Positions 13,766 through 20,862 of a stretch of 27,788 nt of DNA are shown one piece after another. The DNA is taken from contig CAJTZI010000028.1 of NCBI GenBank assembly GCA_910584075.1, positions 1 through 27,788 on the forward strand. Direction: 5' to 3'. Each line of letters begins with the position of its first letter. Positions within the stretch are counted from its first letter, which is position 1. The notes beneath the pieces are model-generated. The model was not told where the DNA came from and did not search any database. It was given only the letters and a program-made list of their open reading frames with translations. Both the position numbers and the translations under genes were made by a program. The stretch comes from an uncultured Oscillibacter sp. Its GTDB lineage: Bacteria; Bacillota; Clostridia; Oscillospirales; Oscillospiraceae.

Positions 13766-14271
13766 TCCTCCTCCGTTTCCCGGCTCCGCAGCAGGAAGTT
13801 GACGATGTAGACAATCAGGATCACCAGGGTCATGATCCCCGCCACCAGGTTCACTGCCCGAAATGTCAGGATTCCGTCCTCCACCAGCTCTCCATGTGCC
13901 GCCAGGAGGGCGCCCAGCACCAGGTTGGCAAGAGACAGCAGCACAAACAGTGTCATGATCCGCCGAGGGCGTTCCAGCAGGCTCAGATAGGCGTCCTTGA
14001 GGATGCAGATCACCGCGAATACCAGGATTCCCGCCGCGAGGCACAGGCATCCGCCTGTCAACGCATCGCACCAGCGTCCCACCGCCAGTTCCGACGCCCC
14101 GTACAGAAAGATACTCCCCATCAGGGTGAAAAAGCCGTATTTGAACGCTACGCCCCGGGCCCGCTCCTGCCGCTCGTCAAAGGTGCAGTCCAGCACTTTT
14201 TTTCGAAACAGCAGTGCCACGAACAGCAATCCCACGACCAGACCCACCGTCAGGCCAACCGCAATGCCCAT
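13762..14271 (-). CDS. Membrane protein of unknown function encoded with an XRE regulator
   Basis: 169-residue protein with about four transmembrane helices: I-A-V-G-L-T-V-G-L-V-V-G-L-L at the N-terminus, F-F-T-L-M-G-S-I-F-L near residue 50, L-C-L-A-A-G-I-L-V-F-A-V near 80, and helices over about 105-160. A cytoplasmic F-D-E-R-Q-E-R-A-R-G-V-A-F-K-Y segment after the first helix is a recurrent feature of membrane proteins paired with small XRE regulators in Firmicutes. The ATG at 14271 with ACGGAGGA just upstream is preferred over a TTG at 14304. Its stop overlaps the regulator start. Function unknown. Confidence 0.8.
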   Translation of the reverse strand: MGIAVGLTVGLVVGLLFVALLFRKKVLDCTFDERQERARGVAFKYGFFTLMGSIFLYGASELAVGRWCDALTGGCLCLAAGILVFAVICILKDAYLSLLERPRRIMTLFVLLSLANLVLGALLAAHGELVEDGILTFRAVNLVAGIMTLVILIVYIVNFLLRSRETEEE

Positions 14272-14319
14272 ACGTTCCTCCGTGCTTATTTGAAAAACCT
14301 CCAATCAGTTTACTGCAGG

Positions 14320-14348
14320 TTGACTGCCGCTCTTCGGGCGGCTGTCAA
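14320..14348 (-). other. Hairpin at the end of the DUF6440 gene
   Basis: Arms TTGACTGCCGC (14320-14330) and GCGGCTGTCAA (14338-14348) pair with one mismatch around seven bases. The structure overlaps the DUF6440 stop codon and lacks a T run, so it may tune expression between the small gene and the downstream membrane/regulator pair instead of ending transcription. Confidence 0.4.
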
Positions 14349-14509
14349 TGTCTGGTCACAACGGGATTTCCGTTCTCATCCAGAAGCGGCGTCAGGCCGC
14401 CGGCGTTGGCGCATTTGTGCCACAGATAGTTCACACCGGTTTCCGTGTCCACCCAAATCTCCACCACATCCATCGTTCCCTGGCTGAATACCTTTTCAAA
14501 GCGCTTCAT
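14345..14509 (-). CDS. DUF6440 small protein
   Basis: 54-residue protein reading M-K-R-F-E-K-V-F-S-Q-G..., then I-W-V-D-T-E-T-G-V-N-Y-L-W, and ending L-L-D-E-N-G-N-P-V-V. This is the pattern of DUF6440: a conserved D-x-x-T-G-V-x-Y-L at the centre and a D-x-x-G-x-P near the end. No membrane segment or signal peptide. AAAGGAG lies eight bases before the ATG at 14509. It is the first gene after a strong promoter and probably shares it with the membrane protein and XRE regulator downstream. Function of the family is unknown. Confidence 0.82.
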   Translation of the reverse strand: MKRFEKVFSQGTMDVVEIWVDTETGVNYLWHKCANAGGLTPLLDENGNPVVTRH

Positions 14510-14587
14510 AGGTCATGCTCCTTTCTGTTTTGAAAATCTGTGCCCAGAGCCGGCCGCCGGGGCGGGTCTCTTGCCTGAACTGGGTAC

Positions 14588-14629
14588 AGGATAGCATTGA
14601 TACGACTATTTGTCAAGTATATTTTACTT
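14588..14629 (-). promoter_or_regulatory. Promoter and possible operator of the DUF6440-membrane-XRE operon
   Basis: On the minus strand TTGACA (14616-14611), a 17-base spacer and TATCCT (14593-14588) form a strong sigma-A promoter. A dyad AAGTA (14615-14619), five bases, TACTT (14625-14629) overlaps the -35 box, where binding of a repressor such as the operon's own XRE protein would block polymerase. Confidence 0.65.
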
Positions 14630-14758
14630 ATTGTCGAAAAATAAAGACGGAATGTATGGAAGGAGACTGTTACTGGTTTGTTCCATTTGTCATCCTTCTG
14701 AGATTACTTCCGGCGAAAACGATATATAATAGAAGAATCACAGGAGAGGATGATGGTT

Positions 14759-15784
14759 ATGCGCCGCCTTTTAACGCTTCTTCCGGCAATGTGCCTCCTG
14801 GGTGCCCTGGCCGCCTGCGGCACACAGACCCCGCCGGAGACGCCGCCCGTGCCGGAGATCCCGGAGGTCCCCGCGCCGGAGATTCCGGCGGACCCGGACG
14901 GGGGCTGTGCCGTTTACGACTGCGGGGAGATCGAGATCGCCCTGCCCGCGGAGCACCTGGATCAGCTGATCGTGGACACGGATTTCCCTGACGCGGAGGA
15001 CAGCTGGAGGCCCCTGATGTCCGTCTATGAGCGGGCCTCCGTGGAGGCGGCGGAGGCCCAGTGGGGCGGCGGCGAGGGTTTCGGCTTCCTGTTCGGCTTC
15101 CTCGCCATGGACCGGGCGGGCTATGAGCGGCTTTTGTGCGAGGACGGCTCCGGCATCGAGGTCTTTGCCGCGGACGGGGAGCGGTACTACGCCTACACCT
15201 ATCCCACCGACGTGCAGTTCTGCCGCCCCGGAGGCCAGCTGGACACGGAGAGCGCGGACTGGAGGAACTGGGAGGCTCTGAACGGCATGGGGCTGACGGT
15301 CCGGGCGGACGTGGTGGAGCGCAACGGCCTGACGCCCCGCACCGCCGGAGAGTTCTTCGCCGCCCCCTTCACCTGGGAGGGGGACCACGCCTATCTGGAG
15401 TACCGGCCCTACTACGCCGCGGACGGCGGCGGGAAGACCGTCTACACCCTGGTGCTCTCCCGGCCCGCGCGGCAGGGGGAGGGTGGCGTATGGTGCGTGG
15501 AGCGGTGGTACAACGAGTACGGGAATCAATATATCTGGTTTCCGGACAGCGGCATGGCGGCCGCGGACTACTTTGCCCAGATCCAAAAGGCGTGTGACGC
15601 CGGGGAGCACCCGGAGCTGCTGACGCCCGTCGGTGCGGCGGAGGCCTTTGTGAAAGAATACTTCGGCCGGGAGACGGCGGAGGGGAGCTTTGCGGAGGCC
15701 GATGGGGCTCCGGAGGCCCTAATGGAGCGAAACGGCCGCCTCCGGCAGATGGCCCTGGACCTGATGGCGGACCGGGCCTCATAG
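14759..15784 (+). CDS. Predicted lipoprotein of unknown function
   Basis: 341-residue exported lipoprotein. The signal peptide M-R-R-L-L-T-L-L-P-A-M-C-L-L-G-A ends in the lipobox L-A-A-C with Cys20 as the lipid-bearing residue. A proline/glutamate-rich spacer (P-P-E-T-P-P-V-P-E-I-P...) of about 30 residues follows, then a mixed, acidic, aromatic-rich globular domain with Y-E-R-L-L and W-Y-N-E-Y-G-N-Q-Y motifs. No family was recognised; related lipoproteins are common in Oscillospiraceae. The ATG at 14759 is chosen because AGGAGAGG lies nine bases upstream; two ATG codons closer to that site are less likely. A TATAAT at 14725-14730 is the likely -10 box. Single-gene unit converging on tepA. 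Confidence 0.75.
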   Translation: MRRLLTLLPAMCLLGALAACGTQTPPETPPVPEIPEVPAPEIPADPDGGCAVYDCGEIEIALPAEHLDQLIVDTDFPDAEDSWRPLMSVYERASVEAAEAQWGGGEGFGFLFGFLAMDRAGYERLLCEDGSGIEVFAADGERYYAYTYPTDVQFCRPGGQLDTESADWRNWEALNGMGLTVRADVVERNGLTPRTAGEFFAAPFTWEGDHAYLEYRPYYAADGGGKTVYTLVLSRPARQGEGGVWCVERWYNEYGNQYIWFPDSGMAAADYFAQIQKACDAGEHPELLTPVGAAEAFVKEYFGRETAEGSFAEADGAPEALMERNGRLRQMALDLMADRAS

Positions 15785-15881
15785 ACCTGCTGGACTGCGT
15801 GGGTGGGGCCTTCCCGCCGCGGCGCTGGGATCTCACTCTCCGGAGGGGCAGGCGTATTTGAGGACGGTCATAGACGGATAA

Positions 15882-15908
15882 AAAAGAGGGGGAAATTCCC
15901 CCTCTTTT
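15882..15908. terminator. Bidirectional terminator between the lipoprotein and tepA
   Basis: Perfect 11-bp stem AAAAGAGGGGG/CCCCCTCTTTT with a five-base loop; T runs follow on both strands. It lies one base beyond the tepA stop and about 100 bases after the lipoprotein stop. No feature is seen in 15785-15881. Confidence 0.88.
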
Positions 15909-15909
15909 C

Positions 15910-16617
15910 TCACGTTTTTTTTGCCCTTTGCTCCTCGATCTGCCGGTAAAGCCACTGCAGGCCGTCGGAGAGGCCCCCTACCTGGTCGATAAGTCCCAGG
16001 CTCACCGCCTCCTCTCCGTAGATCACGCTGCCGACGTCGGCGGCCATGTCGTCCTTTTTCAGCATCAGGTCCTGAAAGTCCTCCCCGGAGATGCCGCTGT
16101 GGCCGGCCACGAAGGCCACGATCCGCTCCTGGAGCCGCTCGAAATAGTGGTAGGTCTGGGGGGCGGCGATGACTGTTCCGCTCATGCGGACGGGATGGAT
16201 GGTCATGGCGGCGCTGGGTACGGCAAAACTTCGCCGGGCCGCCACCGCCAGGGGCACGCCAATGGAGTGGCTGCCCCCCAGGACGATGGAGACTGTGGGC
16301 TTGGTCATGCCGGCGATGAGCTCTGCGATGGCGAGCCCTGCCTCTACATCGCCGCCCACGGTGTTCAGCAGGAACAGCACGCCGTCCACGTCCCCGCTTT
16401 CCTCCAGCTTGGCCAGGAGGGGGAGGACGTGCTCGTACTTGGTGGTCTTGGCGTTGCTGGCGGCGGCGGTGTGGCCCTCGATCTGACCGATGATGGTCAG
16501 GCAGTAGACGGCGCCATGGGGAGTGCGGGTCAGGGCGGCGCCGAAGTCCAGAATGGACTGGGCGTTCTCCGGCGGGTTTTCCTTTTCGGTATCGGTGGTC
16601 TTTGTGGGTTCAGTCAT
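15910..16617 (-). CDS. tepA: TepA-type ClpP-like serine protease
   Basis: 235-residue cytoplasmic protein of the ClpP/crotonase fold, closest in layout to TepA (translocation-enhancing protein) of Bacillus. After a charged, low-complexity N-terminus (residues 1-25) it shows L-N-T-V-G-G-D-V-E-A-G (oxyanion-hole strand), G-G-S-H-S-I-G-V-P-L-A with the nucleophilic Ser, and M-T-I-H-P with the catalytic His. The tail S-L-G-L-I-D-Q-V-G-G is typical of the fold. TepA-like enzymes have been linked to signal-peptide degradation and secretion. GAGGGA eight bases before the ATG at 16617 fixes the start. It stands alone, divergent from a small membrane protein, and a CTTACA/TGTAAG dyad lies between them. 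Confidence 0.85.
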   Translation of the reverse strand: MTEPTKTTDTEKENPPENAQSILDFGAALTRTPHGAVYCLTIIGQIEGHTAAASNAKTTKYEHVLPLLAKLEESGDVDGVLFLLNTVGGDVEAGLAIAELIAGMTKPTVSIVLGGSHSIGVPLAVAARRSFAVPSAAMTIHPVRMSGTVIAAPQTYHYFERLQERIVAFVAGHSGISGEDFQDLMLKKDDMAADVGSVIYGEEAVSLGLIDQVGGLSDGLQWLYRQIEEQRAKKT

Positions 16618-16684
16618 AACAATCCCTCGCTTTCCCCGGTATTTTCCGCAGGATTTCCGAAAATACACCTCCGGCGGCAAAAAC

Positions 16685-16720
16685 CTTACAACAATGTAAG
16701 ACTCGGCGGCAAAATGTAAG
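16685..16720. promoter_or_regulatory. Candidate operator between tepA and a small membrane gene
   Basis: Perfect 16-base dyad CTTACA-ACAA-TGTAAG at 16685-16700, and a third TGTAAG at 16715-16720, exactly 20 bases (about two helical turns) from the second half site. The element CGGCGGCAAAA also occurs twice around it. It lies between two divergent genes and upstream of the TATACT -10 box (16754-16759) of the plus-strand gene. The regulator is unknown. Confidence 0.45.
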
Positions 16721-16798
16721 GCAAAGAAATGGCAGGAACCGGAGACATTTTGCTATACTGACATCAGTTCCAAGAGAACAGAAACGGAGGAAAAAACA

Positions 16799-16999
16799 AT
16801 GAAGAGCATGATGAAGGGGATTGCGACAGGGCTCCTGGCGGTGGCCGTGGTGATCGCGGGGCAGATGGCCCTGACCGGTGTGGCGGGCTTTCACACCGCG
16901 GAGCTGGTTGGAGGAACGGTTCTGACCTTCCTGTTCTTTTACCTCCTTTTCCGGTCGGGCCGGAAGAGGGAGGAAGCGAAGGCGGAGAGAAACACGTAA
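16799..16999 (+). CDS. Small two-helix membrane protein
   Basis: 66-residue protein with two predicted transmembrane helices, G-L-L-A-V-A-V-V-I-A-G (about residues 10-25) and G-G-T-V-L-T-F-L-F-F-Y-L-L-F (about 38-52), then a basic tail R-S-G-R-K-R-E-E-A-K. ACGGAGGA precedes the ATG, and an extended -10 TGCTATACT lies 40 bases upstream, so it looks like a real expressed gene. No family recognised. It could be a membrane stress peptide or a partner of the divergent TepA-like protease, but only position suggests that. Confidence 0.65.
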   Translation: MKSMMKGIATGLLAVAVVIAGQMALTGVAGFHTAELVGGTVLTFLFFYLLFRSGRKREEAKAERNT

Positions 17000-17004
17000 T
17001 GAAA

Positions 17005-17033
17005 AACCGGCGGTCCGGCGGGGACTGCCGGTT
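17005..17033 (+). terminator. Terminator after the small membrane gene
   Basis: Imperfect stem AACCGGC-G-GTCC pairing with GGAC-T-GCCGGTT around a short loop, six bases beyond the stop of the 66-residue protein and before the proB promoter. It is followed by TTCCTGCGTTCTTT, which is only modestly T-rich. Confidence 0.6.
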
Positions 17034-17116
17034 TCCTGCGTTCTTTGGGCTTTTCTTTTTGGCTCCGGCGTGCTATACTGGAGAAAATCACACCCATGGG
17101 GCGGGAGGACAATAAG

Positions 17117-17929
17117 ATGGACGAGAAGAAGCTGCGCGTGGTGGTGAAGGTGGGTACCTCCACCCTCACCCACGACTCCGGGAGTTTGGACTTGAGAAGC
17201 ATGGAGCGTCTGGCCCGCACCCTGGCGGACCTCCATGGCCTGGGCCACGAGGTCATTCTGGTGTCCTCCGGCGCCATTGCCGTGGGGACGGAGAAGCTGG
17301 GCCTTTCAGAGCGGCCCCGGGAGCTGCGGGTGAAGCAGGCCGCGGCGGCGGTGGGCCAGTGCCGGATGATGCACATCTACGACAAGCTCTTCGGTGAGTA
17401 CAACCAGTCCGTGGCCCAGATTCTGCTGACCGGGGACGACGTGGAGGACCCCGCCAGGGCGGAGCACCTGCGGGGCACCTTCTCCGCCCTGCTGGAGATG
17501 GGGGTCATCCCGGTGGTGAATGAGAACGACTCCGTCTCCTCCGCCGAGATTGAGACGGGCCACCACAAGGTCTTGGGCGACAACGACACGCTCTCCGCCA
17601 TCGTGGCGGGGCTGTGTGAGGCGGATTTGCTGATCCTCCTCAGCGACATCGACGGCCTCTATGACGCGGACCCTAAGACCCACCCGGATGCGGGGCTCCT
17701 CCACCGGGTGACGGAGCTGACGCCGGAGATTCTGGAGATGGCCGGCGGCGCGGGCACCTGGCGGGGCACCGGCGGCATGGCGACAAAGCTCTCCGCCGCC
17801 CGGGTGGCCATGGCCGCCGGGTTCGACATGGTCATCACCAACGGCGCCCGGATGGAGGACCTGTACGGCATCGTGGCCGGGGAGGACATCGGGACCCGGT
17901 TTGAGGCCGCCGGAAAGGACGCCCTATGA
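17117..17929 (+). CDS. proB: Glutamate 5-kinase
   Basis: 270-residue amino-acid kinase for the first step of proline synthesis: ATP-dependent phosphorylation of glutamate to glutamyl-5-phosphate. It shows V-V-V-K-V-G-T-S-T-L near residue 8 (ATP/substrate loop), V-S-S-G-A-I-A-V-G, the N-E-N-D-S-V-S motif, the G-D-N-D-T-L-S motif and L-L-S-D-I-D-G-L-Y. The C-terminal PUA domain of E. coli ProB (367 residues) is absent, as in many short Firmicute forms. The ATG at 17117 follows GGGAGGA; an in-frame ATG at 17096 is less well placed. An extended -10 TGCTATACT lies about 40 bases upstream. The stop overlaps the next start by four bases (ATGA). Confidence 0.94.
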   Translation: MDEKKLRVVVKVGTSTLTHDSGSLDLRSMERLARTLADLHGLGHEVILVSSGAIAVGTEKLGLSERPRELRVKQAAAAVGQCRMMHIYDKLFGEYNQSVAQILLTGDDVEDPARAEHLRGTFSALLEMGVIPVVNENDSVSSAEIETGHHKVLGDNDTLSAIVAGLCEADLLILLSDIDGLYDADPKTHPDAGLLHRVTELTPEILEMAGGAGTWRGTGGMATKLSAARVAMAAGFDMVITNGARMEDLYGIVAGEDIGTRFEAAGKDAL

Positions 17930-18540
17930 CGGAGCGGGAGAAAATGCTGGCCGGTCTTCCCTATGACTGTGGGGACCCCGAGCTGCTGGACCAGTGGCAC
18001 AGGGCTAAGGATCTGGTCCGTGATTACAATCAGCTGGACTCCCGGGATCTGGCGGGAAAGGACCGCATCCTGTCCCAGCTGCTGGGGGGCCGGGGGAGGA
18101 ACATCTGGATTACGCCTCCTTTCTTTGCGGATTATGGCTGTAACATCTATCTGGGAGACAACTGCGAGATCAACTTGAACTGCGTCTTCCTGGATGACAA
18201 CCGGATCGTCATCGGAAAAAACGCCCTCATCGCCCCGGGCGTACAGATTTATACCGCTTTCCATCCCCTGCACACGGCGGAACGGTTTGGCCCGCCCGGG
18301 GAGGACGGTTCTTTCTCCTTCTGCAGGACCCGGACGGCCCCGGTTACCGTCGGGGACAACGTGTGGATTGGCGGAGGGGCCATTCTTATGCCCGGGGTGT
18401 GCATCGGGGACAATGTGGTGATTGGGGCGGGAAGCGTGGTGACAAACGACATTCCCAGCCATACCGTTGCCCTGGGAAATCCCTGCCGGGTGGTACGGGA
18501 AAACCGCCTGGCGGAACTTGATCAGGAGATATTGCCATGA
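17926..18540 (+). CDS. Maltose/galactoside-type O-acetyltransferase
   Basis: 204-residue left-handed beta-helix acetyltransferase (hexapeptide repeats). The N-terminal helical segment (M-L-A-G-L-P-Y-D, with D-Q-W...R-A-K-D-L) matches the maltose acetyltransferase N-domain. The body has hexad repeats such as Y-L-G-D-N-C-E-I-N and V-I-G-A-G-S-V-V-T. The catalytic histidine sits in T-A-F-H-P-L. The family transfers acetyl from acetyl-CoA to sugar hydroxyls, but the true substrate is unknown. It lies between proB and proA, overlapping each by four bases (ATGA at both junctions), so all three are translated as one unit. A sugar acetyltransferase has no place in the textbook proline pathway. Confidence 0.9.
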   Translation: MTEREKMLAGLPYDCGDPELLDQWHRAKDLVRDYNQLDSRDLAGKDRILSQLLGGRGRNIWITPPFFADYGCNIYLGDNCEINLNCVFLDDNRIVIGKNALIAPGVQIYTAFHPLHTAERFGPPGEDGSFSFCRTRTAPVTVGDNVWIGGGAILMPGVCIGDNVVIGAGSVVTNDIPSHTVALGNPCRVVRENRLAELDQEILP

Positions 18541-19784
18541 CAGTTTTACAGCAGCAGGGGGCGGCGGCCAAGGTCGCGTCCTATACCCTGGCAACCGCCG
18601 GGACGGCGCGGAAAAACGCCGCCCTGGAGGCCATCGCGAAAATCTTAACCGAGCGGCAGGCGGAGTGGCTCTCCGCCAACGCCGAAGACGTGGCCGCGGC
18701 GAGGGGGGCGGGGATGCGCCCCGCCATGCTGGACCGGCTGACATTGACGCCGGAGCGCGTTGCCGGGATTGTGGACGGCGTGCGGCAGGTGATCACCCTG
18801 CCGGACCCCATCGGGAAAGCAGACAAGACGGAGACCCGGCCCAACGGCCTGATGATCAGCCGGCGGCGGGTGCCCCTGGGGGTTATCGCCATTATCTTTG
18901 AGGCCCGGCCCAACGTCACCGTGGACGCGGCGGCCCTGTGCCTCAAATCCGGCAACGTCTGTATCCTCCGAGGGGGCAAGGAGGCCATCCGCTCCAACCG
19001 GACTGTGACGGCCCTCATGCGGGAGGCGCTGAAATCCGCCGGCCTGCCGGAGGACTGTGTCTCCCTGGTGCAGGACACCAGCCGGGAGACGGCCAATGAG
19101 CTGATGCACCTGGATGCCTTCGTGGACGTGCTGATTCCCCGGGGCGGCGCGGGGCTCATCCGGACCGTGGCGAAAGAGGCCAGCGTCCCCGTTATCCGCA
19201 CCGGCGAGGGGGTGTGCCACCTCTACATCGACAGTGAGGCGGACCTGGACATGGGAGCGGAGATTTTGTACAACGCCAAGTGCTCCCGGCCCTCGGTGTG
19301 CAATGCGGCGGAGTGCGTGCTGGTCCACGAGGATGTGCTGGAGCCCTTCCTCCAAAAGGCTGTACCGCTGCTGGACCGGAATCACGTGGAGCTGCGGTGC
19401 GACGGGAGGGCCCTGGCGGTCCTGGGGGACCGGGGCGTCCCGGCGGAGGAGAGCGACTGGGACGCGGAGTACGATGACTACATCCTGGCGGTCCGTACAG
19501 TCAAGGACATGGAGGAGGCCATCGCCTTTGTCAACGCCCACGGAACCCATCACTCCGAGAGCATCATCACTGCCAACTACTTCAAGGCCCAGCGTTTTTT
19601 GGACGCGGTGGACGCGGCGGCGGTGTACGTCAACGCCTCCACCCGCTTCACCGACGGCGGGGAGTTCGGCCTGGGGGCGGAGATCGGCATCTCCACCCAG
19701 AAGATGCACGCCCGGGGCCCCATGGGCCTGGAGGAGCTGACCAGCTGCAAGTATGTGATCTACGGCATGGGTCAGGTCCGTTGA
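18537..19784 (+). CDS. proA: Glutamate-5-semialdehyde dehydrogenase (gamma-glutamyl phosphate reductase)
   Basis: 415-residue enzyme of the aldehyde dehydrogenase superfamily that reduces glutamyl-5-phosphate with NADPH to glutamate semialdehyde, the second step of proline synthesis. The family hallmark R-P-S-V-C-N-A-A-E is present with catalytic Cys255. The segment I-F-E-A-R-P-N-V-T-V-D-A-A and the loop L-K-S-G-N-V-C-I-L-R-G-G-K-E fit the cofactor and phosphate site, and F-G-L-G-A-E-I-G-I-S-T-Q is the conserved C-terminal motif. The start codon overlaps the stop of the acetyltransferase gene. It normally acts in a complex with ProB, whose gene is one position upstream. Confidence 0.95.
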   Translation: MTVLQQQGAAAKVASYTLATAGTARKNAALEAIAKILTERQAEWLSANAEDVAAARGAGMRPAMLDRLTLTPERVAGIVDGVRQVITLPDPIGKADKTETRPNGLMISRRRVPLGVIAIIFEARPNVTVDAAALCLKSGNVCILRGGKEAIRSNRTVTALMREALKSAGLPEDCVSLVQDTSRETANELMHLDAFVDVLIPRGGAGLIRTVAKEASVPVIRTGEGVCHLYIDSEADLDMGAEILYNAKCSRPSVCNAAECVLVHEDVLEPFLQKAVPLLDRNHVELRCDGRALAVLGDRGVPAEESDWDAEYDDYILAVRTVKDMEEAIAFVNAHGTHHSESIITANYFKAQRFLDAVDAAAVYVNASTRFTDGGEFGLGAEIGISTQKMHARGPMGLEELTSCKYVIYGMGQVR

Positions 19785-19857
19785 GGGAAACGGGGAGTCT
19801 CCGGCAAAGCCGGACAGACCGCGGCGCTTAGAAGCCGTACCAACAGGCGGCATCTGG

Positions 19858-19886
19858 CTGCCGGTAATTTTGCGGATTGCTATCAT
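19858..19886 (+). promoter_or_regulatory. Probable proC promoter
   Basis: CTGCCG at 19858-19863, a 17-base spacer and TATCAT at 19881-19886, preceded by an extended TGC. It starts 17 bases before the proC start, so the leader would be short. The 118-base gap from proA also carries a small TCCGGC-AAA-GCCGGA hairpin (about 19799-19814). No T-box was found. Confidence 0.5.
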
Positions 19887-19902
19887 TCAACGGGGGGTTC
19901 AT

Positions 19903-20727
19903 ATGACGAACGATGCCACATACAGCGGCGTGAAACTGGGCTTCATCGGTGTGGGAAACATGGGCGGCGCCCTGGCCCGGGCGGCCCGGAAAAGCGTGCC
20001 GGGGAATTGTATCGGCCTCGCCGGCCGCACGCCGGAGAGGGTAAAGGCTCTGGCGGAGGAGCTGGACTGCCGGGCCTCCGGCGGCGTAGGTGTTGCCAAA
20101 TGGGCGGACTATATCTTTTTGGGCGTGAAGCCCCAGATGATGCCGAAGCTGCTGGAGGAGCTGAAGCCAGTGCTGGCAGAGCGGCAGGAGGGCTTTGTCC
20201 TGGTGACCATGGCGGCGGGGCTCACCATGGCCCGCATCCAAGAGCTGGCGGGCGGGGAGTATCCCGTCATCCGCATAATGCCCAACACCCCGGCCGCCAT
20301 CGGCAAGGGGATGATTCTCTACACCTGCGGGGAGGGCGTTACCGGAGAGCATGAGCGGATTTTCCTGGAGGCCATGGCCGGGGCGGGACGCTTTTCCGCC
20401 CTGCCGGAGCGGCTGATGGACGCCGGGTCCGCCGTGTCCGGCTGCGGACCCGCCTTCGCGGACTTGTTTCTGGAGGCTCTCGCGGACGGCGGCGTGGCCT
20501 GCGGCCTCCCCCGGGACCAGGCCATGGAGCTGGCGGCCCAGATGCTGCTGGGCTCCGCCAAGCTGGCTCTGCGGTCCGGGCAGCACCCCGGTGCGCTGAA
20601 AGATGCTGTCTGCTCCCCCGGCGGCTCCACCATCCAGGGCGTCCGGACACTGGAGCGGGCGGGCTTCCGGAGCGCCGTGATGGAGGCGGTCATCGCCGCC
20701 TATGAGAAGACGCTGGAATTGAAGTAA
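19903..20727 (+). CDS. proC: Pyrroline-5-carboxylate reductase
   Basis: 274-residue enzyme of the last step of proline synthesis: NAD(P)H-dependent reduction of 1-pyrroline-5-carboxylate. The Rossmann motif G-F-I-G-V-G-N-M-G-G-A-L is at about residues 12-23. The family signatures I-R-I-M-P-N-T-P, S-G-C-G-P-A-F and S-P-G-G-S-T-I-Q-G-V are present; this last motif is usually S-P-G-G-T-T, so Ser for Thr is a mild change. The ATG at 19903 is preceded by GGGGGG and gives the usual family length; a TTG at 19870 is less likely. Together with proB and proA it completes the pathway from glutamate, but the gap and promoter suggest separate or mixed transcription. Confidence 0.95.
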   Translation: MTNDATYSGVKLGFIGVGNMGGALARAARKSVPGNCIGLAGRTPERVKALAEELDCRASGGVGVAKWADYIFLGVKPQMMPKLLEELKPVLAERQEGFVLVTMAAGLTMARIQELAGGEYPVIRIMPNTPAAIGKGMILYTCGEGVTGEHERIFLEAMAGAGRFSALPERLMDAGSAVSGCGPAFADLFLEALADGGVACGLPRDQAMELAAQMLLGSAKLALRSGQHPGALKDAVCSPGGSTIQGVRTLERAGFRSAVMEAVIAAYEKTLELK

Positions 20728-20822
20728 GATCTCCCTCCGGTGCGCAGCCGGTGGGGAAGGTATACGAAAGGCATCACAACAAAGGAGGGGTGGACTTTTA
20801 GGGAGGCCCTGGATGAAAACGA

Positions 20823-20862
20823 AAAAGAGACGGCCGCGAAGCAATTCGCGGCCGTCTCTTTT
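20823..20862. terminator. Strong bidirectional terminator after proC and dus
   Basis: Perfect 18-bp stem AAAAGAGACGGCCGCGAA pairing with its complement around GCAA, with T runs at both outer ends. It lies about 95 bases beyond the proC stop, and its right edge overlaps the stop codon of the convergent dihydrouridine synthase gene. Confidence 0.9.

Noticed and set aside
17034..17116. T-box or other amino-acid riboswitch before proB, and before proC
   Set aside because: No T-box core or specifier-type structure is visible; only promoter boxes and short hairpins.
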